NCBI GenBank assembly: GCA_003696775.1
Contig: RFFS01000073.1
Coordinates: 1 to 53,221 of the forward strand
DNA from: Calditrichota bacterium
Lineage (GTDB): Bacteria > Calditrichota > Calditrichia > Calditrichales > J004
Length of the DNA: 53,221 nt
Direction: 5' to 3'
Shown here: in pieces, positions 26,011 through 34,701 of the stretch
Numbering within the stretch: the stretch's first letter is position 1
Layout of the letters: every line of letters starts with the position of its first letter
Notes under the pieces: generated by a model
Databases searched by the model: none
What the model was told of the DNA's origin: nothing
The model's input: only the letters and a program-made list of their open reading frames with translations
Made by a program: the position numbers and the translations under genes

Positions 26011-27249
26011 TTATTCGGGATCGGGGTAACGGGATTGGATGGAACGGATGACGTCAATAATCTCCAAAAATACATCGATCAATTCCGGGTCAAACTGACT
26101 GCCCGCGCCGGATTTCAGAGCGTCCAGCACATCATCTTCATTCCAGGCTTCCTTATAAACCCGCTTGGAAGAGAGCGCGTCATAAACATCGGCGATGGCG
26201 ACAATACGACCGAACAAAGGGATTTCCTCACCACGCTTGCCAAGCGGCTGGCCGTTTTCATCGGTGTATCCCGGTAAAGGTTCGCCGGTTTCCAAATCTA
26301 TATGGCCGGGATATCCGTCACCGTCCCACCGTTCATGATGATTAAGGGCCACTTCCTCGGCGATTTCATCAAATTCGGAACGCGCGCCTTTAAATAACCG
26401 GGCGCCCAAAACGGTATGTTGTTTCATGATGGCGTATTCTTCTTCCGTAAATCTGCCGGGCTTTTTCAGGATCGTGTCGGAAATGGCCACCTTGCCCACA
26501 TCGTGCAGCATGGCCGCCATGCGCAACGCATCGCGCTGGGCGTCGATTTTTTCCTGCGGGATATTTTTGCGACGGGCGTAGGCTTCGTATATCTCCAGTG
26601 AATAGGCCGCCACGCGGTTAACATGGGCACCGGTTTCCTTGGGATCGCGTAACTCGGCCATGGATATCATGCGCATAATGGTGGTCCGGGTTAACTGGGC
26701 CCGCTCGATGGCATTGGCCGCCATGTTGGCAAAATGCTGCACCAACGGTTCGTCTTCATCCAAAAATGCCACAATTTGTCCGTTATCATCCTGGGCATTG
26801 ATCAACTGCAACACCCCGATGATGTGGCCGCGGGTATTTTTAAGGGGAACCGTCAGCATGGACTGGGTATGATAACCGCTAATTTTATCGTAACTGCCGT
26901 CAAAGGAAAACGGCAAGGCCGCGGATATTTTATACGCATCGGGGATATTGGACGTGGTGCCGTTATTCGCCACAAAACCGGCAATGGATTTGTTATTGAT
27001 GGGCATGGAAAATGTGGTATAAATCAACTTTTTCCCCGGCCCCAGCTTTTCCTGCAGGGTGTCGTTCTGGGCATGGCTAAAACGCAGGGTATTGTCATCT
27101 TCCTTAATGTAAATGGAACCGGCGTCGGCGTTGACCAGTCTCCGGGCTTCCAGTAATATTTTTTCCAGCAAAACATCCAGGTCGCTGATTTGGCTTACTT
27201 CAAGCCCTAACTCCACCAGACGTGTCAGCTTCTGTTTTCTATCCAGCAT
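26011..27249 (-). CDS. GAF domain plus HD-GYP cyclic-di-GMP phosphodiesterase-type protein
   Basis: 412 aa, cytoplasmic. A GAF sensor domain (about 20-180, VNADAGSIYIKED to MLTVPLKNTRGHIIGVLQL) is joined by a helix to an HD-GYP domain. The HD pair is in MLHDVGKVAISD (His249-Asp250), with HHERWDGDGYPG downstream and the later metal-site region IADVYDALSSKRVYKEAW. HD-GYP enzymes hydrolyse cyclic-di-GMP; all the expected residues are present, so activity is likely. GAF would tune activity to a small ligand or redox state. It stands alone on the minus strand. Confidence 0.93.
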   Translation of the reverse strand: MLDRKQKLTRLVELGLEVSQISDLDVLLEKILLEARRLVNADAGSIYIKEDDNTLRFSHAQNDTLQEKLGPGKKLIYTTFSMPINNKSIAGFVANNGTTSNIPDAYKISAALPFSFDGSYDKISGYHTQSMLTVPLKNTRGHIIGVLQLINAQDDNGQIVAFLDEDEPLVQHFANMAANAIERAQLTRTTIMRMISMAELRDPKETGAHVNRVAAYSLEIYEAYARRKNIPQEKIDAQRDALRMAAMLHDVGKVAISDTILKKPGRFTEEEYAIMKQHTVLGARLFKGARSEFDEIAEEVALNHHERWDGDGYPGHIDLETGEPLPGYTDENGQPLGKRGEEIPLFGRIVAIADVYDALSSKRVYKEAWNEDDVLDALKSGAGSQFDPELIDVFLEIIDVIRSIQSRYPDPE

Positions 27250-27386
27250 GGCTGTCCTTAACCCTCTGTCTAAAAAGTGGCGATATGAATATAAATTGTA
27301 ATGGATTTCGCTAAGTTTTACAAATATTTTTATATCTTCGGTCGGCTTTTTAAAAAAAATATTTTTTTACAGGGAAGTTTTTGGGG

Positions 27387-28118
27387 TCACCCTTTTAATA
27401 ACCGGTTCAGAACTTTATATCCGTTTCGACTTACCGGCAAACGCTGACCGGTCTCCAATACGGCAATGGGGCCTTCTTCAAGATGTTCTAAAAAACGCCG
27501 GTTGAGCAGGTGGGAACGGTGAATGCGGATGAAGCCCGCCGCGGCCAGTTTCTCCTGCAAACGCGCAAGCCGTTCCTTTTTGGAATAATCGCGCCGGGTA
27601 GTATGGATACGCACATAATCTCCCCGCGCCGAAATATGCGTGATCTCTTCCACCCTAATTATATGACGCACACCGTCTTCACGCACCGCCAACATGTGTA
27701 CGGGCTGTTCTTGGGCTAATGTGTACAATAAATGATCGGTGTTTTTTTTATGGGTCGTCCAATGATCCCGCAACCGTCGGATGGTTTTATCCAACCGGGC
27801 AGGGTCAAGGGGTTTGAGCAGATAATCCAGGGCATGGGCTTCAAAAGCCTGAACGGCATACCGGTCAAATGCGGTTACAAACACCACCGCCGGCCGGGGC
27901 GCGTCCAACATGGCCAACGCATCAAAACCGGAAAGCCCCGGCATACGGATATCCATAAACAGAATATCCGGACGGTGTTGCTCCACCGCGTCCAACGCCT
28001 GATATCCGTCGGCGCATGATGCCACAATCTGAAAATCCGGGTAGGGTTGCAAATTCAAAGCCAGCCCTTCCCGTGCCAACGGCTCATCATCAGCAATCAC
28101 AACCTTAAACATCTTCAT
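27387..28118 (-). CDS. LytTR-type response regulator
   Basis: 243 aa. An N-terminal receiver domain has the acidic pair at Asp10-Asp11, the phosphoacceptor Asp56 in ILFMDIRMPG and the conserved Lys in DYLLKPLDP. The C-terminal half is a LytTR DNA-binding domain (EEITHISARGDYVRIHT, FIRIHRSHLLNR). It overlaps the end of the LytS-type kinase gene by 14 nt, so the two are coupled and form a two-component pair. LytTR regulators bind paired direct repeats near promoters; I could not locate such sites with confidence. Confidence 0.94.
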   Translation of the reverse strand: MKMFKVVIADDEPLAREGLALNLQPYPDFQIVASCADGYQALDAVEQHRPDILFMDIRMPGLSGFDALAMLDAPRPAVVFVTAFDRYAVQAFEAHALDYLLKPLDPARLDKTIRRLRDHWTTHKKNTDHLLYTLAQEQPVHMLAVREDGVRHIIRVEEITHISARGDYVRIHTTRRDYSKKERLARLQEKLAAAGFIRIHRSHLLNRRFLEHLEEGPIAVLETGQRLPVSRNGYKVLNRLLKG

Positions 28119-29175
28119 CCCGTTGACGGATACGCGGCAAATAGAGTTTTATAGCAAAGGCCTTTTCACCCTTGTGAACCACCATGCGTGCTCCGTTATG
28201 ATAGGCTTGTTCCAATCGCCCTTTCAGAATCAGTAAACCTTGTCCCGTTGAAGGCCGGTCGCTTCTTACTTCGGGCAAGGGATTGCTGATTTCAATGATC
28301 ACCTGTGTATCGGTGCATTTGATATCCAACGAAACCGTACCGCCCTGCCTGAGGGGTTCGATGCCATGCTTGACGGCGTTTTCAACCAACGGCTGCAAAC
28401 AGAATCCGAGTATCGGTTCGTTTTCCAGCCCGTCGCCAAGTTGCCAGTGCACATCCAGGCGGTTTTCGAGACGAATCCGCTCGATGCTTAAATAATTTTT
28501 TATATGTTCGATTTCCGAGGACAATGGGACGATGTCATTTTTAAAGGAAAGACTGTAACGTAAAAATCCGGCCAGTTTCAAACAGACGGTTTGCGCCTTA
28601 CCCGGTTGCGTACGGATGAGAGTTGCCAGGGCATTGAGACTATTAAACATAAAATGCGGATGAACCGAAGCCTTCAGAAATTTCAGTTCGGTTTCCTTAA
28701 CCTTCACGGTATTTTCCAGCAGAGCCACTTCCGCCCGGCGTGTTTTCTCGTTGGCCAGTGTCAGATAGCTGATCAGGGCGGCAACAAAGTAGATAAAAAA
28801 GCCGATGGTAATAAACAGGGGCAGAGCGGTATCAAAACACATGCGCAGACTGTTATTTTCCAGAAAAGTATTCAACGCCTCGGCCAGGATCATGAGAATA
28901 TAGAGCCAAATGGCGGTGAGAACGGCAAAAGAAATAATATGACGGATAAAGAACGCCGCCAGCCGTCCGGCGGTAAATGGCGTGGCGCGGGAAACATACC
29001 ACACACCGCCAAACATGACCATCTGTAATATCATGGCCGGCATGACCAACATGGCCACATCAACAAACGAGCAGGAGACCATTCCGGAAACCAAATATAT
29101 CATACCCGCCGTGACCGGCAGCCAGGCGGCAATATACGCCGCCATTTGTTTGGGAGATCGTATTAAGGGATTCAT
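28105..29175 (-). CDS. Sensor histidine kinase, LytS/YehU type
   Basis: 356 aa. The N-terminal half has four hydrophobic helices (WLPVTAGMIYLVSGMV; MLVMPAMILQMVMFGGVW; IISFAVLTAIWLYILMILA; LFITIGFFIYFVAALISYL) and no large extracytoplasmic sensor domain. The phosphoacceptor motif is HPHFMFNSLNAL, with PHF His at about 174. A HATPase region follows (LQPLVENAVKHGIEPL, GQGLLILKGRL). It phosphorylates the LytTR regulator whose gene overlaps its end. The adjacent LiaF-like membrane protein gene upstream suggests an envelope-stress sensing unit. Confidence 0.93.
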   Translation of the reverse strand: MNPLIRSPKQMAAYIAAWLPVTAGMIYLVSGMVSCSFVDVAMLVMPAMILQMVMFGGVWYVSRATPFTAGRLAAFFIRHIISFAVLTAIWLYILMILAEALNTFLENNSLRMCFDTALPLFITIGFFIYFVAALISYLTLANEKTRRAEVALLENTVKVKETELKFLKASVHPHFMFNSLNALATLIRTQPGKAQTVCLKLAGFLRYSLSFKNDIVPLSSEIEHIKNYLSIERIRLENRLDVHWQLGDGLENEPILGFCLQPLVENAVKHGIEPLRQGGTVSLDIKCTDTQVIIEISNPLPEVRSDRPSTGQGLLILKGRLEQAYHNGARMVVHKGEKAFAIKLYLPRIRQRDEDV

Positions 29176-29247
29176 AAAATTTTATGCGCTTGTTTGGCTA
29201 TGTGTATATACACCTCACATAGCTTTTGATTCATTGCGCGGGTACTT

Positions 29248-29946
29248 TTAATTTTTAACTTCCACACCACCCATAATAGCGGCGCCGGTTACAATCAATG
29301 TGCGCGAAGGAGCGCTAACTTCCAAGCCTTCGATGCTTTCCAGGGGCCGGGTACTATTTTCCATGCCACCCAACAAAGGAGTTCCTTTAATATTAACCTG
29401 CCAATGGTACGGTACACGGATTTCAATACCGCCCCACATGGCAAACACTTCAATTTCCATAGTATCTTGTTCGGTGTCCGCATGGCGCAGATCAAGTGTG
29501 CCGCCGCCCATGATGGCGGTTACCCGGCCTCCGGTAAGGGTTTTGGAAGTGAACTTATGCTCCCCACCGCCCAGGATAAACAACAGATTGATAAAATCGG
29601 CATCATCGCTGCCTTCCGGTCGCGCCGATTGGGCATGATTGCGTAGGATGGAAAAACCGACGGCAATCAAAACAAGCGGCCATAATTGGCCGATATGAAA
29701 CCAAATGAGACCAAAATTTCGCAGCAAAAACAAAACCCCGAACCCGATAAAAATCCAACCGTTGCTCGATCGGATACCCCGACGGGTATTGGTCAGATAA
29801 TTCAGACCGATGAAAATCAGAATCAGGGGCCAGAAATCAATCAGATCAACCCCGAGGCCCAGTCCAAGGTTATCGAGAAACAATACCACACCGGCAAAAA
29901 TCACAGACATGCCGATCCATACTTTTACATCTATTTTTTTATCCAT
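29248..29946 (-). CDS. LiaF-like membrane protein (cell-wall-active antibiotic response type)
   Basis: 232 aa from the ATG at 29944-29946, which has AGGAG about 8 nt ahead; an upstream start at 29991 is possible but has no better site. Four short membrane helices in two pairs occupy residues 8-115 (VWIGMSVIFAGVVLFLDNL; FWPLILIFIGLNYL; WIFIGFGVLFLLRNF; LWPLVLIAVGFSIL). A soluble C-terminal repeat beta-structure follows (AIMGGGTLDLRHA, VFAMWGGIEIRVP, LLGGMENS, AIMGGVEVKN), as in LiaF. LiaF proteins modulate a partner two-component system. It lies directly upstream of the LytS/LytTR pair on the same strand, supporting that role. Confidence 0.88.
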   Translation of the reverse strand: MDKKIDVKVWIGMSVIFAGVVLFLDNLGLGLGVDLIDFWPLILIFIGLNYLTNTRRGIRSSNGWIFIGFGVLFLLRNFGLIWFHIGQLWPLVLIAVGFSILRNHAQSARPEGSDDADFINLLFILGGGEHKFTSKTLTGGRVTAIMGGGTLDLRHADTEQDTMEIEVFAMWGGIEIRVPYHWQVNIKGTPLLGGMENSTRPLESIEGLEVSAPSRTLIVTGAAIMGGVEVKN

Positions 29947-30114
29947 GGTCTTCTCCTGATGTTTTCCCCTAAAGATACTACCTTTTGACATAAATTGTTA
30001 CATTCACGTCGATGAATCAACGGAAAGCGTCGTTAAACGGCTGACAGGCGGTTGTTTTTCCATGAGCATTGCATGGCGGATTTTTGTATTTTGCAGGTTT
30101 TAAGGAAAACGGTC

Positions 30115-30399
30115 ATGCTCATTTGCAAAGTCATCGGAGATATCGTCTCCACGGTTAAAAACACCGAATTTACCGGTAAAAAGATTTTAATTGTGCAGCC
30201 TCTCGATCTCGAAGGGCGGACATCGGGCGAGGCCTTCCTGGCGTTAGACAGCGTACAGGCCGGCGCCGGCGACCGGGTGTTGGTGATGAAAGAAGGCGGC
30301 TCGGCGCGCATCGTGTTTAACAACAACAAGATACCCGTTCAAGCGGTGATTACCGCGATTGTGGACGGTGTGGATATGGATCATAAAGCAAACCGATAA
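30115..30399 (+). CDS. Bacterial microcompartment vertex protein (EutN/CcmL family)
   Basis: 94 aa from the ATG at 30115; the longer open frame to 30052 has no family support. The protein starts MLICKVIGDIVSTVKN and contains FTGKKILIVQPLD and the family segment GAGDRVLVMKEGGSAR, ending in a beta-strand and short tail. Pentamers of this family cap the vertices of polyhedral protein shells such as carboxysomes and metabolosomes. The next gene, 12 nt downstream, encodes a DeoC aldolase with an extra N-terminal peptide. No hexameric shell protein is in the window. An orphan use or a satellite locus of a distant shell operon is possible. Confidence 0.92.
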   Translation: MLICKVIGDIVSTVKNTEFTGKKILIVQPLDLEGRTSGEAFLALDSVQAGAGDRVLVMKEGGSARIVFNNNKIPVQAVITAIVDGVDMDHKANR

Positions 30400-30411
30400 C
30401 AGGAAAAAACT

Positions 30412-31263
30412 ATGTCTGAGATAACACCAGAAATCATGGAACGCATCATCAATCAGGTGATTGCCGAAATGAACATCGAACCCTGCCCGCAATGCGGCGG
30501 CACACATACCCGGCCCTTCAGTTACGACGCGGCCAACGATCTGGTCTCTTTTGGCGCCAGCCGTATTGGTGCCGTGGCTCCCAGTTGCCCGCCCCGTTAC
30601 GAGATGGCCCGCTGGATTGATCATACCCTGCTTAAACCGGACGCTACTTATGAACAAATTGAAAAAATTTGTCTTGAGGCGCGTGAGTACAGTTTTGCTT
30701 CGGTGTGTATCAACCCCTCCTGGGTGGCCGACGCGTATAAAATATTACGCGGATCACCCGTTAAAGTCTGTACCGTGATCGGGTTTCCACTGGGCGCCAC
30801 CCTGCCGGAGGTGAAAGCCAAAGAAACCCGACTGGTCATCGATCAGGGCGCGGATGAAGTGGATATGGTCATCAATATAGGTGCTTTAAAATCCGGTCGG
30901 CTGGATATTGTGGAACACGATATCCGTTCCGTGGTGCGCGCCGCCGGACGGCGTACCGTTAAAGTTATTCTGGAAACCTGCCTGTTAAGCGACGAAGAGA
31001 AGGTTACCGCCTGCGTGCTTTCGCAGCGCGCCGGGGCTAATTTTGTTAAAACATCCACCGGGTTCAGCAAGGGAGGCGCCACCGTGGCCGATGTGGCTCT
31101 GATGCGTAAAGTGGTGGGCGCCAGTATGGGCGTAAAGGCCAGTGGCGGGGTGCGCAGTTATGAAGAAGCCTGTAAAATGGTGGAAGCGGGCGCCACGCGC
31201 ATTGGCGCCAGTGCCAGCGTGGCCATCGTTAAAAAAGGCGAATCCGCCGGAGAGGGGTATTGA
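30412..31263 (+). CDS. deoC: Deoxyribose-phosphate aldolase with N-terminal extension
   Basis: 283 aa, some 60 longer at the N-terminus than plain DeoC (about 220 aa). The catalytic part has [26 protein letters not shown], the Schiff-base lysine in FVKTSTGF (about Lys213) and the second lysine in [10 protein letters not shown]. It cleaves 2-deoxyribose-5-phosphate to glyceraldehyde-3-phosphate and acetaldehyde. The extension begins with an amphipathic helix ([17 protein letters not shown]), followed by a short CPQCGG turn and a linker. This resembles the encapsulation peptides that direct enzymes into microcompartments. Being next to the vertex-protein gene strengthens that reading. Targeting is inference. 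Confidence 0.92.
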   Translation: MSEITPEIMERIINQVIAEMNIEPCPQCGGTHTRPFSYDAANDLVSFGASRIGAVAPSCPPRYEMARWIDHTLLKPDATYEQIEKICLEAREYSFASVCINPSWVADAYKILRGSPVKVCTVIGFPLGATLPEVKAKETRLVIDQGADEVDMVINIGALKSGRLDIVEHDIRSVVRAAGRRTVKVILETCLLSDEEKVTACVLSQRAGANFVKTSTGFSKGGATVADVALMRKVVGASMGVKASGGVRSYEEACKMVEAGATRIGASASVAIVKKGESAGEGY

Positions 31264-31937
31264 TGGCTCGCCATGTTTTTATTACCGGCGCCACCGGCAA
31301 TGTGGGCCGCGCCGTCTGTTCCGAGTTAAACCAATGCGGTTACCGCCTTCTATGCGCCACACGCAACGCTTCCGCTAAACCCGACGGATGCGATGCCGCG
31401 TTTCCGGCCGATTTAACCAATGAAGCCGACACCCGGGCCTGCATCGACACGGCAGTGCAACACGCCGGCAGCATAGAAGCCGCCGTTCTAACCGTCGGAG
31501 GGTTTATGATGGGCGATGTGGCACACACCTCGCTTCAGGATGTGGAACGCATGATACAACTCAATTTCCATACGGTTTACAATTGTGTCCGTCCTTTATG
31601 GCAACATATGAAACAGAACGGTTTCGGCCGGGTTGTTCTGGTGGGCGCGCGTCCCGGACTGCATCCGGAAACAGGCGCACCGATGGTGGCCTACACCTTG
31701 AGTAAGTCGCTTGTGTTTGCCCTGGCCCGATTGTTAAACGCAGATGGCGCCGCGAGCAACACTGTCTGTTCCGTGGTGATTCCTTCCATTATCGACACCC
31801 CCCAAAACCGCCGGGCCATGCCCGAAGCGGATTATAAAAGCTGGGTAACCCCACGGGAAATAGCCCGGGTTATCGCCTTTGCTTTGGAGGAACAGAGCCT
31901 GCGTGAGCCTTTGTTTAAAGTGTATGGCGCTTCCTGA
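31263..31937 (+). CDS. Short-chain dehydrogenase/reductase
   Basis: 224 aa. The ATG at 31263 shares one base with the deoC stop (TGATG), so translation is coupled. Rossmann-fold nucleotide motif ITGATGNVGRAV is near the N-terminus, with the active-site YxxxK as YTLSK. The catalytic serine expected in the VLVGARPG strand is not obvious (Ala/Arg in place), so activity may be altered. It resembles SDR reductases of the dihydropteridine-reductase size. Linkage to deoC suggests it handles a product of that aldolase or of the deoxysugar pathway, but the substrate is unknown. Confidence 0.85.
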   Translation: MARHVFITGATGNVGRAVCSELNQCGYRLLCATRNASAKPDGCDAAFPADLTNEADTRACIDTAVQHAGSIEAAVLTVGGFMMGDVAHTSLQDVERMIQLNFHTVYNCVRPLWQHMKQNGFGRVVLVGARPGLHPETGAPMVAYTLSKSLVFALARLLNADGAASNTVCSVVIPSIIDTPQNRRAMPEADYKSWVTPREIARVIAFALEEQSLREPLFKVYGAS

Positions 31938-31939
31938 AC

Positions 31940-32809
31940 ATGCCGCGCGATAAAAAACAAGCGTTGCTTTTACTGCTCATCACATCCGTGATCTGGGGCG
32001 CGTCTTTTCTGCTTATCAAAAAAGGCTTGGCGGTCTTTACGCCCCTGCAAACAGGTTTGTTGCGGATAACGTTCGCCATGCTGGCCATGCTGCCCGTCGC
32101 TCTGACTTCTCTCCGTACCTATTTACCCGGTCGCACGGGCCTTTTACTCGTGGCGGGTTTATGTGGCAATTTACTGCCCGCGCTCTTTTTTGCCCTGGCG
32201 GAAACACGGCTCGACAGTGGTTTAACCGGTGTTCTGAATGCCTTAACGCCCTTGTTCACGCTGATGGTGGGCTTCTTTTTTTTCCGCATGCGCCATACCG
32301 GCCAACAGGTTCTGGGCATGCTCATCGGATTGGGCGGCGCAGTATTTCTTAGTTTTATAGGGAAAGACGGCCTGCTCGCGGGCTTTAACGCCTATGCTCT
32401 GCTGGTACTCGCCGCCACCTTTTTATATGGATTCAACATCAACTTTATCAAACGATATTTGACCGACATTCCCAGTATTAAACTGACCGCGCTTTCCCTT
32501 CTGTTGGTGGGCCTGCCCGCTTTGTTAATATTTTTATTCACCGACTGGACATATCGCTTAACGCTTCCCGGCGCTTCCCGGGCGGTTATGGCCCTGATTG
32601 TTTTGGGTGTTGTGAATACGGCCCTGGCCCTGATTCTGTTTTTCCGTTTATTGAAAATCGCCTCGCCCGTGGTGGCCAGCTCGGTTACCTATATCATACC
32701 GGTTATAGCTCTGTTACTCGGCAGTTGGGACGGTGAAGCACTCGGTATCGCCCATATTTTAGGCATGGCGATGATTTTCATCGGCGTTGTCGTCGTCTCC
32801 CGCGCCTGA
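31940..32809 (+). CDS. EamA/DMT-family transporter
   Basis: 289 aa with ten predicted membrane helices in two five-helix EamA repeats. The first begins LLLLITSVIWGASFLLIKKGL, and the second ALLVLAATFLYGFNINFIKRYL. Conserved features include the Pro/Gly-rich helix ends (SPVVASSVTYIIPVIALLLG). Members export amino acids, amines or other metabolites, or move nucleotide sugars; specificity cannot be read here. Only 2 nt separate it from the SDR gene, so it belongs to the same operon as eutN-like/deoC/SDR. Confidence 0.9.
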   Translation: MPRDKKQALLLLLITSVIWGASFLLIKKGLAVFTPLQTGLLRITFAMLAMLPVALTSLRTYLPGRTGLLLVAGLCGNLLPALFFALAETRLDSGLTGVLNALTPLFTLMVGFFFFRMRHTGQQVLGMLIGLGGAVFLSFIGKDGLLAGFNAYALLVLAATFLYGFNINFIKRYLTDIPSIKLTALSLLLVGLPALLIFLFTDWTYRLTLPGASRAVMALIVLGVVNTALALILFFRLLKIASPVVASSVTYIIPVIALLLGSWDGEALGIAHILGMAMIFIGVVVVSRA

Positions 32810-32916
32810 ACGTTTGCGTCATCCGGGGTAAAAAACATTAACAGACCGTGTGATGGAATAAATTCAACGGTTATACTGTTGGCATATACACATCACTTCC
32901 TTAAAAGGAGCCCGCC

Positions 32917-34113
32917 ATGAAAGCCATGTTAATATTTTTAATCGTGTTGATCAGCCATCCCCTTACCGCCCAAACAGTTCCGGACTTACCCATCTCTCTC
33001 GGAGCAGGTTCCGCGGAAGTTTACCACAACGCCATTTATTATTTCGGCGGTTCCAACAACTGGAGCGGCAGCGTGGTTTATCCCCGCATCTATAAATATG
33101 ACGGACAAAGCTGGGCCCACTACGACAGCATACCGGACAACAATTTATGGGATGTGGAAACCGTTTTGACGGGTGACGATGTATATCTGATCAGCGGCTG
33201 GCCAAACGGCGCGTCCTTTTTACGCAAATATAATTTTTCCAACCGGCAATGGGAATATCTCCCTCAAAGCCCCAATACCAGCAGTTGGGGTGTGACGGCC
33301 GAGTATTTAAACGGCCATATCTATTTATTTCAACCAGGCAACGGCAATGTTTATGACTACAACATTTCCGACAGCACGTGGACAACACGAAACAACGCCG
33401 GTATTACCGGCCCTTTGAATCTGAGTTCCATCTTATATGAAGATGAAATTTATATCATCGGTTACAGCGATTCGGCTTTTGTCAAATACACGCCGGCCAC
33501 GGACCAATGGACATTTCTTTCCAAACCACCCTACCCGGTGGGCGCATCGGCCATGGGCATCATTAACAATAAAATTTACAATGTGGGCGGGAATGCCAAC
33601 GGCAGCAGCGCGGCGGAGTATAAAAAGGTGATCGTTTATGATATTACCACGGATCAATGGACAACGGACAGCCTGACCCTCTCCGCCAAACGGCATTGGA
33701 TGGCTACGGCATCCTATCAGGGCGGCTTGTATGTACTCGGCGGCTTCGACTCCACCGCCTATTCGGTTGCCACCGTGGAAGAGATCGTTCCACAGGGTAC
33801 GGCCACAACGCTGGCATCCGGTTTACCTCTTGCAACTCAGGGGTTTCAATTAAGGCAAAACTATCCCAACCCCTTTAATCCGCAAACACGAATTCCATAT
33901 ACGCTCACACAGGCCGCACATGTCAATTTATCCGTTTATAACACGGCGGGGCGCAAAGTAGCAACATTACTCAATGGCATCCAGGCCGCCGGCAGCCATT
34001 ACGTGAATTTCAGCAGAACGTCCTTATCCGCCGGGATTTATGTATATACGCTTACGGTTAGGGCAAAAGGTGTTACCCGTCAGGCGACGAGAAAAATGCT
34101 TTTGCTCAAATAA
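32917..34113 (+). CDS. Secreted kelch-repeat protein with C-terminal sorting domain
   Basis: 398 aa. A signal peptide (MKAMLIFLIVLISHPLTAQ) is followed by kelch-type beta-propeller blades (AIYYFGGSNNW, VYLISGWPNG, IYNVGGNANGSS, LYVLGGFDS). The last 85 residues form a sorting domain starting with the core QNYPNPFNPQTRIPY and ending ATRKMLLLK, the same type as in the subtilase at 13508. Such tails direct FCB proteins through type IX secretion. An AAAGGAG precedes the ATG. Extracellular or surface-exposed; ligand unknown. Confidence 0.9.
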   Translation: MKAMLIFLIVLISHPLTAQTVPDLPISLGAGSAEVYHNAIYYFGGSNNWSGSVVYPRIYKYDGQSWAHYDSIPDNNLWDVETVLTGDDVYLISGWPNGASFLRKYNFSNRQWEYLPQSPNTSSWGVTAEYLNGHIYLFQPGNGNVYDYNISDSTWTTRNNAGITGPLNLSSILYEDEIYIIGYSDSAFVKYTPATDQWTFLSKPPYPVGASAMGIINNKIYNVGGNANGSSAAEYKKVIVYDITTDQWTTDSLTLSAKRHWMATASYQGGLYVLGGFDSTAYSVATVEEIVPQGTATTLASGLPLATQGFQLRQNYPNPFNPQTRIPYTLTQAAHVNLSVYNTAGRKVATLLNGIQAAGSHYVNFSRTSLSAGIYVYTLTVRAKGVTRQATRKMLLLK

Positions 34114-34267
34114 GCCTGGCGGACAAATTAGGGGAGGCGCATTGGTTCCGTTTTGTATTTTAATGCGTCCAGAACACCTTTTCCTGTTCCTGCTATGCAC
34201 TTTGCTCCGTTAATATGTATATTGTTCTCCTGATGTTCAATTATCCCTTTCCGGAGTGTGCAGGAGT

Positions 34268-34642
34268 ATGATTTCAAAAAAAAAACTGATCGTGGTGGGC
34301 GACCGGGTTTTAATTAAACCCGATGATTCCAAAGAACAAACATCAACAGGCATTTACCTGCCACAGGGCGTGGCCGCCAGGGAAAAGGTTCAGGGCGGCT
34401 ATGTGGTAAAAACCGGCCCCGGTTACCCCCTGCCCTGGCCCGAAGAGGATGAACCCTGGGAAAAAGAGGGCGCCGCACCCCGCTATCTGCCCCTTCAGGC
34501 TGAAGAGGGCGATTACGCTCTTTTTTTACGCAAAGCCGCCATTGACGTGGAATTTGAGGGTGAATCGTATCTTATCGTTCCGCAAAACGCTATCCTTTTG
34601 CTGGAGCGCGACGACCTGCTCGGTCGTTTGGATGAGGCATAA
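34268..34642 (+). CDS. Divergent GroES-like co-chaperone
   Basis: 124 aa from the ATG at 34268; a GTG 12 nt earlier is an alternative start. The N-terminal part matches Cpn10: VVGDRVLIKPDDSKEQTSTGIYLP is split by a mobile-loop-like stretch (shown here in pieces: VVGDRVLIKPDD, TSTGIYLP). The middle carries an acidic, Pro/Trp-rich insertion (PLPWPEEDEPWEKEG). The end resembles the Cpn10 closing strands (YALFLRKAAIDVEFEG, YLIVPQNAILLLE). The usual 95-aa GroES is shorter. No groEL is adjacent, so it may serve a distant chaperonin or have another role. Confidence 0.8.
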   Translation: MISKKKLIVVGDRVLIKPDDSKEQTSTGIYLPQGVAAREKVQGGYVVKTGPGYPLPWPEEDEPWEKEGAAPRYLPLQAEEGDYALFLRKAAIDVEFEGESYLIVPQNAILLLERDDLLGRLDEA

Positions 34643-34701
34643 CCCGCCATTTTGATAAATGTCCACATTACCGTTTAACAGTCTAAACACAGAGGGTTAC
34701 C

